From assembly GCF_000750635.1 (NCBI RefSeq), contig NZ_CCDM010000006.1, forward strand, positions 186,001-250,000: a DNA stretch of 64,000 nt. Direction: 5' to 3'. The notes beneath the pieces were generated by a model. That model saw only the letters and a program-made list of their open reading frames with translations, did not search any database and was not told the DNA's origin. Origin of the DNA: Oceanobacillus jeddahensis. GTDB lineage: Bacteria > Bacillota > Bacilli > Bacillales > Amphibacillaceae. Each line of letters starts with the position of its first letter. Position 1 is the first letter of the stretch. Below, piece after piece: positions 35,293-44,625 of this stretch. Both the position numbers and the translations under genes were made by a program.

Positions 35293-35652
35293 TTAAGAAA
35301 AAATCTTAGCTAAAGCAAGAAACAGAGACCACAGTAAAATACCAGCAAGCGCAAAAATAAGAAAGATTTTTATCGCATCTCCAATAGATCCAACTGCAAA
35401 CCAGCCACTGAATAGAAGAATAGGGTAGACTGTTACTAGCATGACGCCGAAATGTACAATCGATTGTTTTGTAAAACTCCAAGGCTTTATATTGTAAATC
35501 ACACTTGCAGCAGCTACAAAGAATACAATGAACCCAGCGATCAAAGTGCTTTTAGCATCGGAATTTTTCCCTTGTACATACAGAATCGCAGCAATGCCTC
35601 CCATAATAAACAAGGAAATCCCACCTCTTATTAAAGCCTGTGTAAAAAGCAT
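35293..35652 (-). CDS. DUF3021 family membrane protein
   Basis: A 119-residue protein with four hydrophobic helices, resembling DUF3021 proteins. These often lie beside LytTR or other regulators, but their function is unknown. The N-terminus LFTQALIRGGISLFIMGGIAAIL is typical. GGGGCGG precedes the ATG. It lies 82 bases downstream of the ABC permease gene in the same direction and may be the last gene of the HK-RR-ABC operon. Confidence 0.75.
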   Translation of the reverse strand: MLFTQALIRGGISLFIMGGIAAILYVQGKNSDAKSTLIAGFIVFFVAAASVIYNIKPWSFTKQSIVHFGVMLVTVYPILLFSGWFAVGSIGDAIKIFLIFALAGILLWSLFLALAKIFS

Positions 35653-35734
35653 AGATGTAACCGCCCCTTTATTTTAAACCGTATTTTTAGAAATGTATCA
35701 GACCAGATTAAAATTTTAATGTAAATCATGTCAG

Positions 35735-36499
35735 TTATCGTAAATCTTCTCTTATTTTATATGTCACAGCCAGGAAAGAAAATACCACCAGGAAAATGAT
35801 TGCTACACTGAATACATGAATAACATCTGCTGTATGATTAAAATCTTTGCTGCTGACAATTGTATTTACTAATAAATAAGAAGAAAAATTCGTATCGCTA
35901 ACCAGTGCTTCTAGAGCGCTGAGAACCATGCCGATGATATTCAAACCTAAAATCATTCCGGTTACAATACTTGGAATTGCATTTTTGATAAGCATGGTGA
36001 TATATAATAAAAGAACAGAAAAAGCCCAGTGGAGTACGAACTGTCCCAGCAGTAGTTTTGCAAAGTATCCTAAATCACCAATCGCGGCATTCTGAAAGAA
36101 AAGTGATCTTCCAATCAAATCTGCCATAATCATGGTGAAAAACATAAGCATTGTAAATATGCCAAGTATCACTATTTTAGAAATAACAGAATTTCTTCGT
36201 GCATTTTTTAAAGCGAAATAATTTTTATGAAAACCGGCATTATATTCACTTATATAAAAATATACAGTGAATACGGCTATATAGATTAAAATCCATGACG
36301 GCGTCTGAGAGAGGATCATTTGGATAAATTGACTTTCATTCATATTGCTGACAAGCAGTTCACCTTGTGTACCAGGTTGCTCATATTGTTTATGCATAAA
36401 GATACCGAATATTTGAAAAGCCATGAAGACCAGCAGTAACACATACATGGTTTTATTTGTGAAGAAGCGATTTACATCCATCTTAAGAAGATTCATCAT
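35735..36499 (-). CDS. ABC-2 type permease (antimicrobial peptide export/immunity type)
   Basis: A membrane protein of about 254 residues with six hydrophobic segments, the ABC-2 layout found in bacitracin- and lantibiotic-resistance transporters. The start is placed at the ATG at 36499 behind GGCGGTG; upstream in-frame codons overlap the ATPase gene. The 16-base overlap with that gene implies coupled translation. The TCS encoded just upstream suggests induction by a cell-envelope stressor. No sequence element identifies the substrate. Confidence 0.8.
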   Translation of the reverse strand: MMNLLKMDVNRFFTNKTMYVLLLVFMAFQIFGIFMHKQYEQPGTQGELLVSNMNESQFIQMILSQTPSWILIYIAVFTVYFYISEYNAGFHKNYFALKNARRNSVISKIVILGIFTMLMFFTMIMADLIGRSLFFQNAAIGDLGYFAKLLLGQFVLHWAFSVLLLYITMLIKNAIPSIVTGMILGLNIIGMVLSALEALVSDTNFSSYLLVNTIVSSKDFNHTADVIHVFSVAIIFLVVFSFLAVTYKIREDLR

Positions 36500-37418
36500 G
36501 GGTTTCACCGCCATTTCCTGTTCGTGCTAAAAAATATTGTTCCAAGGTTTGTTTATGTTTTGAAATAGAATGGACATAGATATTATTTTCTGCTAGTTTC
36601 TTCGTGATTTGCTGACTTTGCACAGATGTATCATAGATATAGATCGTGTGATCGTTGATTACTTTGTATTGATCGATTTCTAAATGATTTTCCAGGACAA
36701 GAACTGCCATTTTCGGATCATCTACTTCTATTTCAATCCGGTCTTCGCATTGAAGAAGCAGTTCTTCTTTCGATATATGTTCAATAATCTTTCCCTGATG
36801 GAGGATGGCATATTTGGTGGCAACTTTGGAGAGTTCCTCAAGAATATGGCTGGAAATGATGATAGTAATCCCCGTTTTATTTAAATCCAAAATTAACTTT
36901 CTCATTTCAGAAATACCCTGTGGGTCTAATCCATTGATAGGCTCATCTAGTATCAAAACATCAGGACTCCCAACGAGTGCTATTGCAATTCCGAGTCTTT
37001 GTTTCATTCCCATGGAATAGTTTTTCACTTTGGTTTTATTTGTTTTATCCAACCCTACCAGTTCTAATAATTCGTGGATTTGTTGCTGACGATTTTTAAT
37101 CCCGTAGGAAATGGCAATCAATTCAAGATTTTTGTAGGCGGAATAATGAGGGTAGACTCCTGTATTTTCAATTAATAGGCCCATTCGTTCAAAATAGGCA
37201 TGGTTTCCTTGTACTGCATTATTAAATAGATGAATGTCACCTGAGGAAGGATAAATCAATCCTCCAATCATCTTCAACAAAGTGGATTTCCCAGATCCAT
37301 TTGGACCGATCAACCCAAAGATTTCTCCTTTTCTGATTTTAAAATCAACGTTGTTTACCGCCGTTTTCCATTTGAATTGTTTGGTCAACTGTTTTACTTC
37401 AATAATTTCACATGACAT
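36483..37418 (-). CDS. ABC transporter ATP-binding protein (BcrA-like)
   Basis: A 311-residue ATPase: Walker A GPNGSGKST, signature YSMGMKQRLGIA, Walker B VLILDEPINGLDP and switch SSHILEEL. The SMGMKQR form of the C-loop is typical of bacitracin/lantibiotic-type exporters. The C-terminal domain after residue 220 ends KHKQTLEQYFLART. GGGAGG precedes the ATG. It pairs with the overlapping permease gene and follows the response regulator gene by 83 bases. Confidence 0.9.
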   Translation of the reverse strand: MSCEIIEVKQLTKQFKWKTAVNNVDFKIRKGEIFGLIGPNGSGKSTLLKMIGGLIYPSSGDIHLFNNAVQGNHAYFERMGLLIENTGVYPHYSAYKNLELIAISYGIKNRQQQIHELLELVGLDKTNKTKVKNYSMGMKQRLGIAIALVGSPDVLILDEPINGLDPQGISEMRKLILDLNKTGITIIISSHILEELSKVATKYAILHQGKIIEHISKEELLLQCEDRIEIEVDDPKMAVLVLENHLEIDQYKVINDHTIYIYDTSVQSQQITKKLAENNIYVHSISKHKQTLEQYFLARTGNGGETHDESS

Positions 37419-37501
37419 CGTGCGCGCCTCCCTTATTCATAAAGGTACAAAAGAAAAGCTAAAATAACGTCAAGAAAAGGTTAAGAAAGTTCAAAGAACA
37501 C

Positions 37502-38197
37502 TTATTTGCTTAATTTGAAGCCAATGCCCCACACCGTATCAATGTATTTTTCATGATCCAATTGTTTTATTTTATTACGGATGTTACTGATATGGACTGT
37601 AATGGTTTTGTCCTCTCCCATGTATAGATCGTCCCACGCCAGCTCGTATATGTCCTGTCTTGAGAATACACGTGTCGGGTTTTTTAATAAGAGCTCAATG
37701 ATTTTATATTCCTGCCTTGTCAAATTTAATTCAGAATGATGAAGCTTTACACTCATGGTATTACTGTCTAAACTTAAATTTTTATGCTTATACACTTTTG
37801 GAAAACTGCTTGTAGACTTTCTTTTGATATGGACATAAATTCTGGCAAGCAGTTCTTCCACTTCAAAAGGCTTCGTGACATAATCATCGGCGCCTAAATC
37901 AAATAAATGTAATTTATGATCCAGCTTTTCTTTGGCAGATAATACAATGACAGGGGTATCACAGCTTAAGTTTGTTCTCAATTCATGCATAAATTCCTCC
38001 CCCGATAAACCTGGGAGCATTAGATCCAATATAATCAGATCATAGACTTGCTGGCTCACGTTCATTTTTCCTTCACTTCCGGAAAAACTTTGTGTGCAGA
38101 GGAAATTTTCTTTTTGAAGAACGTCGGCTATAATATGGTTGATATGTACATCGTCCTCAATAATAAGAATATGACGTTGTTCCATTTCCTGATTCAT
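37502..38197 (-). CDS. OmpR-family response regulator
   Basis: A 231-residue response regulator. The receiver has IIEDD, the phosphoacceptor Asp in LIILDLMLPGLSG, the Thr/Ser switch VLSAKEK, and the Lys of DDYVTKPF. The C-terminal winged helix of the OmpR type has LTRQEYKIIELLLKNPTRVFSRQDIYELAW and the wing RNKIKQL...GIGFKL. GGAGG lies inside the end of the kinase gene, and the ATG overlaps its stop (ATGA). Runs of TTGAAC/TTAACC/TTGACG-like words in the gap before the ABC genes (37470-37500, minus strand) may be its binding site. Confidence 0.93.
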   Translation of the reverse strand: MNQEMEQRHILIIEDDVHINHIIADVLQKENFLCTQSFSGSEGKMNVSQQVYDLIILDLMLPGLSGEEFMHELRTNLSCDTPVIVLSAKEKLDHKLHLFDLGADDYVTKPFEVEELLARIYVHIKRKSTSSFPKVYKHKNLSLDSNTMSVKLHHSELNLTRQEYKIIELLLKNPTRVFSRQDIYELAWDDLYMGEDKTITVHISNIRNKIKQLDHEKYIDTVWGIGFKLSK

Positions 38198-39108
38198 AGA
38201 TTTCCTCCTTTTGATTTTTTGGGAAATAAAATGCTAATCCAAAATTGATTTTCTTTTAGTTCAGCATGGACCTCACCATTCATTTTTTCTACTAGCGATT
38301 TAACAATAGATAATCCCAGTCCAGAAGTAGATTTGCTTCGGGAAACATCTTCTTTATAAAAACGGGTGAAAATTTGATTGAAATTGACGAGTTCACTTTC
38401 TTTCAGCGAATTAATGAAGTGCAGTTGAGCTTCCAGTGGATTATCTTCATAGCGAATCGTTAATGTACCTTCCCCATGCAGAAAGTAATTTTTAATAATG
38501 TTTTCATAAATTCTTTCCAATGCATTTTCATTCCCCAGTATATAAACAGGGGATTCTGGTAGGTTTAAATCTGGTTCTATACCGCTTTGAGCAAAATCAT
38601 CCATAAAAAAGAAAAGACGTCTGTTTAAAAGATTAATGATATCTACCTGATTAAGCTGTAAATGATAATCTGGATTTTCCAATTTGGTATACAAGAATAG
38701 TTCATCCACAAGGGTAATAATTTGTTTGATTCTAGTCTGCGCCATCGTGACATAATGTGTTTTTTCTTCTTTCTTTTCGGAACGCTTGGCCAGCTGCAGG
38801 TAACCGTCAAGTGAAGTGAGCGGAGTGCGGATATCATGGGACAAATTGACAATTGTCTCATTGATTTCTTCGCTTTTCTTAACGAATTTCTGGTTTTGCT
38901 TTCTTTGATTACGAAGAAGGCTATTGCAAACATCAATTAATTGATATATTTCTTTCGGCTTAATCTGTGTGTGAATAAATTTAAAAGAATCATGTTTTGA
39001 AATAAAAGCCAATTGCGTTCCAATATCTTTTATCTGACTCTTATAGTATATCAGGTAAATGGTTTGAATTATCAAAGCTAGGGAAATCAATAGGATGGCA
39101 ATGAGCAT
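38194..39108 (-). CDS. Sensor histidine kinase, short N-terminus
   Basis: A 304-residue kinase with only one clear membrane helix (LIAILLISLALIIQTIYLIYY) and almost no extracellular part. The DHp domain has VNLSHDIRTPLTSLDGYLQLA with the phosphorylated His; the ATP domain has N-box ENIIKNYF and GLGLSIVKSLVEKM. Kinases lacking an input domain often sense through a partner, here most simply the ABC transporter encoded downstream, as in Bce-like systems; that link is inferred. GGAAG precedes the ATG. It is the first gene of the operon. Confidence 0.92.
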   Translation of the reverse strand: MLIAILLISLALIIQTIYLIYYKSQIKDIGTQLAFISKHDSFKFIHTQIKPKEIYQLIDVCNSLLRNQRKQNQKFVKKSEEINETIVNLSHDIRTPLTSLDGYLQLAKRSEKKEEKTHYVTMAQTRIKQIITLVDELFLYTKLENPDYHLQLNQVDIINLLNRRLFFFMDDFAQSGIEPDLNLPESPVYILGNENALERIYENIIKNYFLHGEGTLTIRYEDNPLEAQLHFINSLKESELVNFNQIFTRFYKEDVSRSKSTSGLGLSIVKSLVEKMNGEVHAELKENQFWISILFPKKSKGGNL

Positions 39109-39238
39109 TGCTTCACTTCCTTTCTATGAACACCAATTTATGAGAGCTTTATCTTTCATTAGTAAATATACAATAAGCCTAGCTTTATTATAAAATAATT
39201 GGTAAAATAAAAACAATTCAAAGAAAGGAAGTGTTCTA

Positions 39239-40232
39239 TTGTTTACAGCGCCTATGGTACTAGAAGAAAAAGCGGACTACATGAAGCATGACCGGCTGAC
39301 AAAGAAACTGATCAAAGCGTTTTTTGAGGAATTCGTCGAAGAATTTCCCCCCGATCTGCACTCCTACATTGATTTCTCCAACGTCACATTCCTTGAACAG
39401 GAAGTCTACCTGGACTACCTAAAAGGCTCTAAAAAGGAAATTGATGTTCTCGCCGAAGTAAAGCTGCATCATCAAGATAAAATCCTGCATATTCACATCG
39501 AACCTCAATCCACCCATGAAGCGGAATTTCCTGAAAGAATGTTTCTCTACTTCAGCTTGTCTAGCTCCAAGCGCCAAAAACTAGGAGCCAACACGAGTCG
39601 CACTTATGCCCAGCGGGTGAAAGTCAACATCGGTTCGTTGCCTCACTGTGTTTCCTTTATCTCAGTTGCGCCGCTCCAATCTCTACGTTTTTAAACGGGC
39701 GCTTTCCGCTTTTCACATCTTTACGCCAAATACCGCAAACCGATTCAACCCATTGCCGTTTTAAGTTTTAATTAGGAAGCAAGAAGAACCAGCCCAATTC
39801 AAAATCGATACACCTACCCAAGAAGTACTTCAATTTAATTATCTAAAATTACAATTAAGAAAGAAAAACTGGAGAGAATATATTGAATCAGACAATCCGG
39901 CCGCGGCAGCATTACTTAGTCAGATGGGGTATAAAGAGCATGAGCGGGTTCAGGTAAAACTGGAGTTTCTGCGTATGATTACCCGGTTGAAAATAAATCC
40001 GGCGCAAATGATGGAGAAAATGGAGAATCTGCCAGAAGAGGAAAAAGACATGGTGATGCAGTTGCCGAATTCGTATTTTGAGAGAGGGAAAGAGGAAGGC
40101 ATTGAAAAAGGTAAAGAAAAACGAAATCAAGAAATAGCTTTAGAATTGATAGCAAGGGGAATGCCAATTGACCAAATAACAGAAATCACAAAATTAAAAA
40201 AAGAAGTGATTAAAAAACTTGCAGACGAATAA
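39239..40232 (+). pseudogene. Broken Rpn-family nuclease/transposase-like gene
   Basis: The N-terminal part (TTG start behind AAAGGAAGTG) is a normal Rpn/PD-(D/E)XK start: DRLTKKLIKAFFEEFVEEFPPD, the nuclease core EIDVLAEVKLHHQDKILHIHIEPQ, and MFLYFSL. There the frame is interrupted by about 160 bp of repeat DNA. Family sequence resumes at LYAKYRKPIQPIAVLSF, is broken by a frameshift near 39770, and continues as EVLQFNYLKLQLRKKNWREYI to the usual C-terminus with the Lys/Glu-rich helix. The gene is inactive in this form. Confidence 0.85.
39560..39718 (+). repeat. Short repeat inserted in the Rpn-family gene
   Basis: Starts TCTAGCTCCAAGCGCC and ends GGGCGCTTTCCGCTTTTCAC. Splicing the flanks together restores the family text FSL-LYAKYRKP. 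TCTAGCTCCAGCGCC...GGCGCTT(C/G)CGCTTTTC sequences are, as I recall, very common interspersed repeats in bacilli. No target duplication is obvious. The exact ends are uncertain by a few bases. Confidence 0.65.
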
Positions 40233-40259
40233 GAAAAAAGAATAGGTTCCTGTAGTAGT

Positions 40260-40296
40260 AAAAAAGTGAGCAGCTTGGAATAACTGCTCACTTTTC
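40260..40296 (+). terminator. Terminator after the Rpn-family pseudogene
   Basis: AAAAGTGAGCAG and CTGCTCACTTTT form a perfect 12-bp stem. Confidence 0.75.
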
Positions 40297-40369
40297 ATGC
40301 GAAATTAAAAAAACTATGGGTGGATAAAAAATACGTTTGCCATCTTCTTTAAAAAATCCAATTCAATAT

Positions 40370-42412
40370 TTATCCATTTGAAATCAGCTTCGATACATTT
40401 CCGCTGTAAATAACAGATAAATGATGCAGTGCTCTTGTACAGCCAACATATAATAATTTCGTGGTTTGCTCTGTCACCGGATAATGTTTTTCATCCACAT
40501 CGACCATTAAAACAGCATCAAATTCCAGCCCTTTGGATACATACACGGGTAATAAGGAAATGCCGCCTTCGTAGGATTTATCTTCGGTTGTGATCCTATT
40601 TAATTCTGGAATCTCTTCTTTTAACCTCGGATAAATCTCGTGACAATCAGCTTCCGACCTTAAAATAATTGCAATGGTATTCATCTCTTTGTCTTTCATC
40701 TCATGGACCCAGCTTTTGATTTTCTCTGATTTTTCTTCTCTTTCTACTTGTTGGATCTGTACATCCTCACCGCTGCGGAATACCGGCTCTGCATAGGCGG
40801 GACGGTTGGCAAGATGCTGAAGAATGGTGTTGGAAAATGCAATAATTTCATAAGTGGATCGGTAGCTTTTTGTCATTTGAAAGAATTTCGAACGGGATGT
40901 ACCAAAAAGATCGATAAAATTTTCCCATTCATCAATGCCTTCATTGCTGTGAATGCCTTGTGCTAAATCTCCTAGTATCGTAAATGATACCGTTTTGGTG
41001 CGCGCATGTAATACAGCTACTTGATAAGGTGAGAAGTCTTGGGCTTCATCAATCACCACATGATCAAAACGTTCATCTTTATCTATCCCATACCAATAAT
41101 CATGAATATCAAGCAGGGGAGCCAGGTCATCTAACGTTATTTTATCCTTTGGCGGTAAAAGATCTGTTCTTTTCATTCTTTTTAAGATTTGTGCGTACAG
41201 TTCATAAGGTTTTCTTTTTTTCCACTTTCTTAAATAGCTTCTTAATTCCTTTTTACCATCTTTACGGGCTTGCTCCTGTTCTTTTTTCTCCTCATACATC
41301 TTTGCTTCTATTTCAATCCAGCGTGTTAATTTTGCTTTGAGTCGATCATATTTCTTGGTCACCGGATTGTCTTTAAAATCTGTTTCTATCCAGTTTTTGA
41401 TTTTTTCCAGTGGAACACCTTGTTTATTTTCCCAAGGGATAAAATCTTCTTCAGGCAGCCAATCTTTTTCTAAATGCGATAATTGCTCCCGGACTTGCTG
41501 CTGGAAGTCTAAAGAACCTTTCCAATTATTCTGCTCAACTGTATCCGATTCAAAAAATGCTTTCCTTCTTTCACTGAGAGATTCCAGCTTACATTTCGGA
41601 TCATCGATAATGGAGGTCATAACCCAATTTGGAAAGGTTGTCTGGACAATATCTCCGACGCCCAATTCTGGCAGTACTTGTGAAATATAATCAAGAAAGA
41701 TGGTATTCGGTGCAAAAATAATCATGCGATGTGCGGTTAATTGTTTCCGATATTCGTATAACAGATAGGCTAAGCGGTGCAGTGCTACGGTTGTTTTGCC
41801 GCACCCGGCAACACCTTGGATAATAACAGCTTTGTTTAAGGGATAGCGGATAATCTCATTTTGTTCTCCTTGGATGGTCGCTACAATGTCACGAAGTCTA
41901 TTATCTTTTTGATCTTCCAGCTTATATAATAGAAATTCATCTCCTCCTGAAGCTTCCTGTTCTCCACGGATATAACGGTCTACTACTCTTTGCAACTCCT
42001 GGTCATAGGTGACGATATTTCTTTTTAAATAAATTTCTCCTTCTACGATGCCATCTGGAGATTGATAATATACATCATCCTCACTCCCACTGAAACCATA
42101 GAACAGGCTGGCAATCGGAGCACGCCAATCTGTAATTAGAACGTCGCCTGTATGCTCATCAAAAACTCCGGCTTTTCCGATATAAGTGGCTTTCACTTCC
42201 TGATTTTCTTCTTCTTTAAAATCAAGACGGGCGAAATAGGGTTCTTGTTTAGCAATTGCCAGTGATTCTCTTACGCGCTCTCTGCTGCCTTCCAATACAT
42301 TTTCCGTAAAATCATCGCCGATATATTCCGGTATCCCAGCTAATCGTTCGTATTGCTTGTCGATAATAGCTAATGTTTCATGTAATACCTTTTTTTCTTC
42401 CTCAAATCCCAC
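40370..42412 (-). CDS. helD: HelD-like UvrD-family helicase (RNA polymerase recycling type)
   Basis: A 680-residue superfamily 1 protein resembling HelD, which frees stalled RNA polymerase using ATP. Walker A GVAGCGKTT is at residues 200-208, the DEAQDFSP motif II is clear, and motif VI appears as LLYVGCTRALHHL. The N-terminal helical arm (LAIIDKQYERLAGIPEYIGDDF) that enters the secondary channel in HelD is present but shorter than in the about 770-residue B. subtilis protein, so it may be a HelD paralogue. The start is GTG behind GGAGGG. Monocistronic. Confidence 0.85.
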   Translation of the reverse strand: MGFEEEKKVLHETLAIIDKQYERLAGIPEYIGDDFTENVLEGSRERVRESLAIAKQEPYFARLDFKEEENQEVKATYIGKAGVFDEHTGDVLITDWRAPIASLFYGFSGSEDDVYYQSPDGIVEGEIYLKRNIVTYDQELQRVVDRYIRGEQEASGGDEFLLYKLEDQKDNRLRDIVATIQGEQNEIIRYPLNKAVIIQGVAGCGKTTVALHRLAYLLYEYRKQLTAHRMIIFAPNTIFLDYISQVLPELGVGDIVQTTFPNWVMTSIIDDPKCKLESLSERRKAFFESDTVEQNNWKGSLDFQQQVREQLSHLEKDWLPEEDFIPWENKQGVPLEKIKNWIETDFKDNPVTKKYDRLKAKLTRWIEIEAKMYEEKKEQEQARKDGKKELRSYLRKWKKRKPYELYAQILKRMKRTDLLPPKDKITLDDLAPLLDIHDYWYGIDKDERFDHVVIDEAQDFSPYQVAVLHARTKTVSFTILGDLAQGIHSNEGIDEWENFIDLFGTSRSKFFQMTKSYRSTYEIIAFSNTILQHLANRPAYAEPVFRSGEDVQIQQVEREEKSEKIKSWVHEMKDKEMNTIAIILRSEADCHEIYPRLKEEIPELNRITTEDKSYEGGISLLPVYVSKGLEFDAVLMVDVDEKHYPVTEQTTKLLYVGCTRALHHLSVIYSGNVSKLISNG

Positions 42413-42776
42413 TGCAAATCCCTCCTAACTGAATGTCTTGTTTATTTTAGCAATGAAATGAAGAAAAAAATAGACTTATATATTCCGTTGATGTATACTA
42501 TTAAATACGGTAGTGCCAAAAAATAATATTACATATAATGGAAAATACTTGAGAAATGTAATGATTTTTCAGGTGTTTTTTTGTGGGATAAAGTAAAAGT
42601 GGATTCAGATGGAATAATTTTGAAAGTAACAGTCAACTGCTTCAAGTATTTAAATTAAAATACAGATTCATAGGATGTTAATGAAGTAGTCTTCTAGCTT
42701 GATAAAGCGTATGGGTTCTTATATAGTAAATGCATCATTACGAAATTTCATCCTGTAGTAAGAGGAGGAAACCATT
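42413..42776. other. Divergent gene-free region
   Basis: Lies between helD and the reductase gene. ACTTGAGAAA and TTTTTCAGGT (about 42548-42574) form an imperfect hairpin followed by seven T residues on the plus strand, like a terminator without a visible gene before it, perhaps a relic. No operator recognised. Confidence 0.4.
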
Positions 42777-43673
42777 ATGTTGTATGATTGTGCAGTTATT
42801 GGGGGAGGGCCTGCCGGATTAAATGCAGCGCTTATTTTAGGCAGGGGAAGAAAGGAAGTTATTCTATTTGATGATGATACACCTCGTAATGCGGTTACAA
42901 GGGAATCTCATAATTTTATTACGAGAGATGGGATTCATCCAGCTGAATTTAAAAAGGCGGCCTATGAAGATTTAAATAAATACCCAACGATTTCTGTTCA
43001 AAGAAATCAAGTGGTTGATATTGTGCAGACTGCCTCTTATTTTCAGATTCAAACAGAAATCGGGCAAGTTTTTGAAGCGCAAAGAATTGTATTAGCAACA
43101 GGATTAAAAGATATTCTTCCTGAGATAGAAGGCATTCATCAATTTTATGGAAAAAGTCTTTTTGGATGTCCGTATTGTGATGGATGGGAGTTAAAAGATC
43201 TTCCATTGGTCTATATTGCCGCATATCCGCATGCTTTTAACAGTGTGAAAATGGTTTCTAATTGGAGTAAGGATATTGTAGTATGCACAAATGGGCAGGC
43301 GAGCATTTCTCCTCAGGCAAAAACTATCTTATCACAAAAGAATATTCCGGTTGTAGAAGACGAGATTTTGCGGCTGCAAGGGGAAGATGGACAATTAAAA
43401 AGCATTCAATTTAAGAATGGGAAGGAACTCAGTCGTGAAGCCGGATTTATTTCACATAAATTACAGCAGGCTTCTCCCTTTGCCGGGCGTCTGGAGTTAG
43501 AATCAAATGGCATGGGAGGAATTAGAATAGATCCTTACGGCCGTACAAGCAGGAAGGGTGTGTACGCTGCAGGAGACTGTGCCGGCGGAATGCCTCAGCA
43601 AATTGTTGCTGCCGCTGAAGGAAGCAAAGCTGCCGTAAGTGTACTCAGTGATTATGTAGCAGAGAACTTTTAA
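42777..43673 (+). CDS. Thioredoxin-reductase-like FAD/NAD(P) oxidoreductase
   Basis: A 298-residue flavoenzyme: FAD motif VIGGGPAGLNAAL, redox pair CPYC in SLFGCPYCDGWE, and the C-terminal FAD motif VYAAGDCAGGMPQQIVAAAEGSKAA. The NADPH-binding segment lacks a clear GxGxxA (it reads LVYIAAYPHAFNSVK), so cofactor use is uncertain. It resembles the stand-alone thioredoxin-reductase-like enzymes with CPYCDG, whose partner is not the housekeeping thioredoxin. GAGGAGG precedes the ATG. A decayed second copy of its C-terminal part follows at 44354. Confidence 0.88.
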   Translation: MLYDCAVIGGGPAGLNAALILGRGRKEVILFDDDTPRNAVTRESHNFITRDGIHPAEFKKAAYEDLNKYPTISVQRNQVVDIVQTASYFQIQTEIGQVFEAQRIVLATGLKDILPEIEGIHQFYGKSLFGCPYCDGWELKDLPLVYIAAYPHAFNSVKMVSNWSKDIVVCTNGQASISPQAKTILSQKNIPVVEDEILRLQGEDGQLKSIQFKNGKELSREAGFISHKLQQASPFAGRLELESNGMGGIRIDPYGRTSRKGVYAAGDCAGGMPQQIVAAAEGSKAAVSVLSDYVAENF

Positions 43674-43690
43674 ATAATTCATTGTTTACA

Positions 43691-43726
43691 TACACCCTTT
43701 TATTATCAAAAGAGGGTGTATTTTTG
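43691..43726 (+). terminator. Terminator of the reductase gene
   Basis: TACACCCTTTT pairs with AAAAGAGGGTGTA, followed by TTTTTG. Confidence 0.8.
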
Positions 43727-43785
43727 AGGAAGGAAATGATAAAATAACTTTCTTATCCTTAGAGAATATTGAAGGAGTTTATTAG

Positions 43786-44112
43786 ATGGAAGGGAATAAA
43801 TTATTATCATCATTATGTTATTTCAGTATCTTTTTTGCGCCATTTTTATTTCCGATTTTGGTATGGATTCTTGGAGATGAGGAAACAAAAGAACACGCGA
43901 AGAAAGCCTTGTGGACCCATCTTATTCCAATTATCGCAACGATTATTGCAGGAATCATCATCTTTTCAATTGGGATTGGACAAGTTTGGTCGGGGGAAGT
44001 AAGCGGTGGATTATTTACCACAACAATAATTGCAATAGTGATTTGCTTTATCATTGATATTTATTATTTTATTTGGAATATCGTTAAAGGGATTAAGGTG
44101 CTGAGCTCTTAA
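43786..44112 (+). CDS. DUF4870 membrane protein
   Basis: A 108-residue protein with three to four hydrophobic helices and the DUF4870 pattern: LCYFSIFFAPFLFPILVWI, then the conserved HAKKALWTHL and the final helix IIDIYYFIWNIVKGIKVL. The function is unknown; the fold resembles Tic20-like small membrane proteins. GAAGGAG precedes the ATG. It is an independent unit with terminators on both sides. Confidence 0.85.
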   Translation: MEGNKLLSSLCYFSIFFAPFLFPILVWILGDEETKEHAKKALWTHLIPIIATIIAGIIIFSIGIGQVWSGEVSGGLFTTTIIAIVICFIIDIYYFIWNIVKGIKVLSS

Positions 44113-44145
44113 TATCCAATTTTGAAATTATAATAATAGAAATAA

Positions 44146-44196
44146 GAAAGACCTATAAAAGATGAGAAAGATATCTAAATATAGGTTCTTTTTTCT
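44146..44196 (+). terminator. Terminator of the DUF4870 gene
   Basis: AAGACCTATA and TATAGGTTCTT pair around a long loop and are followed by TTTTTCT. Confidence 0.7.
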
Positions 44197-44300
44197 GTCA
44201 AATTACTATAATAGAGATTGTGATTTCAAATAGAATATCGTTGAAAAACTTTCTTTTAGTTAAAAAAATAAAATAAAGATGGATCTTCTTTCTTGGTGAA

Positions 44301-44315
44301 TCGTAATCATTACGA
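44301..44315. promoter_or_regulatory. Orphan Zur box
   Basis: TCGTAATCATTACGA, a perfect 15-bp palindrome matching the bacillar Zur consensus core TCGTAATnATTACGA. The next coding sequence downstream is only the decayed reductase fragment at 44354, so its original target gene is probably lost. Confidence 0.75.
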
Positions 44316-44353
44316 TATTTTTGATAAAAATTACGCAAAATAGAGTACGCGTA

Positions 44354-44613
44354 AGAATGGAAGAGAGCTGCATAAAGAAGCAGGTTTTGTATCTTATAAA
44401 ATGGAACAGGCCGCTCCTTTTGCTGAACAATTAGGTTTAGAACAGAATGAGATGGGTAGAATAAAAACAGATTTACAAGGCCGGACAAGTGTGAAAGAGA
44501 TTTATGCTGGAAGAGATAATGCAGCTGGACCGCAGCAGCTGGTTATTGCTGCGAGTGAAGGGAGTAAAGCTGCAATAGGGGTGATTAGTGATTTTGTGGA
44601 AGATACATTTTAG
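44354..44613 (+). pseudogene. C-terminal remnant of a second thioredoxin-reductase-like gene
   Basis: About 86 codons starting at NGRELHKEAGFVSYKMEQAAPF that align with the end of the 42777 gene (NGKELSREAGFISHKLQQASPF). The FAD motif AAGDCAGG has become AGRDNAAG, and the first 200 residues are missing, so no active enzyme can be made. No ribosome site or start is associated. It is a relic of a duplicated gene that may have been under the Zur box just upstream. Confidence 0.82.
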
Positions 44614-44625
44614 GTTATCTATTGA

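Noticed and set aside
44198..44488. 96-codon minus-strand frame opposite the reductase remnant
   Set aside because: Antisense shadow of the decayed gene and its leader, with no ribosome site.
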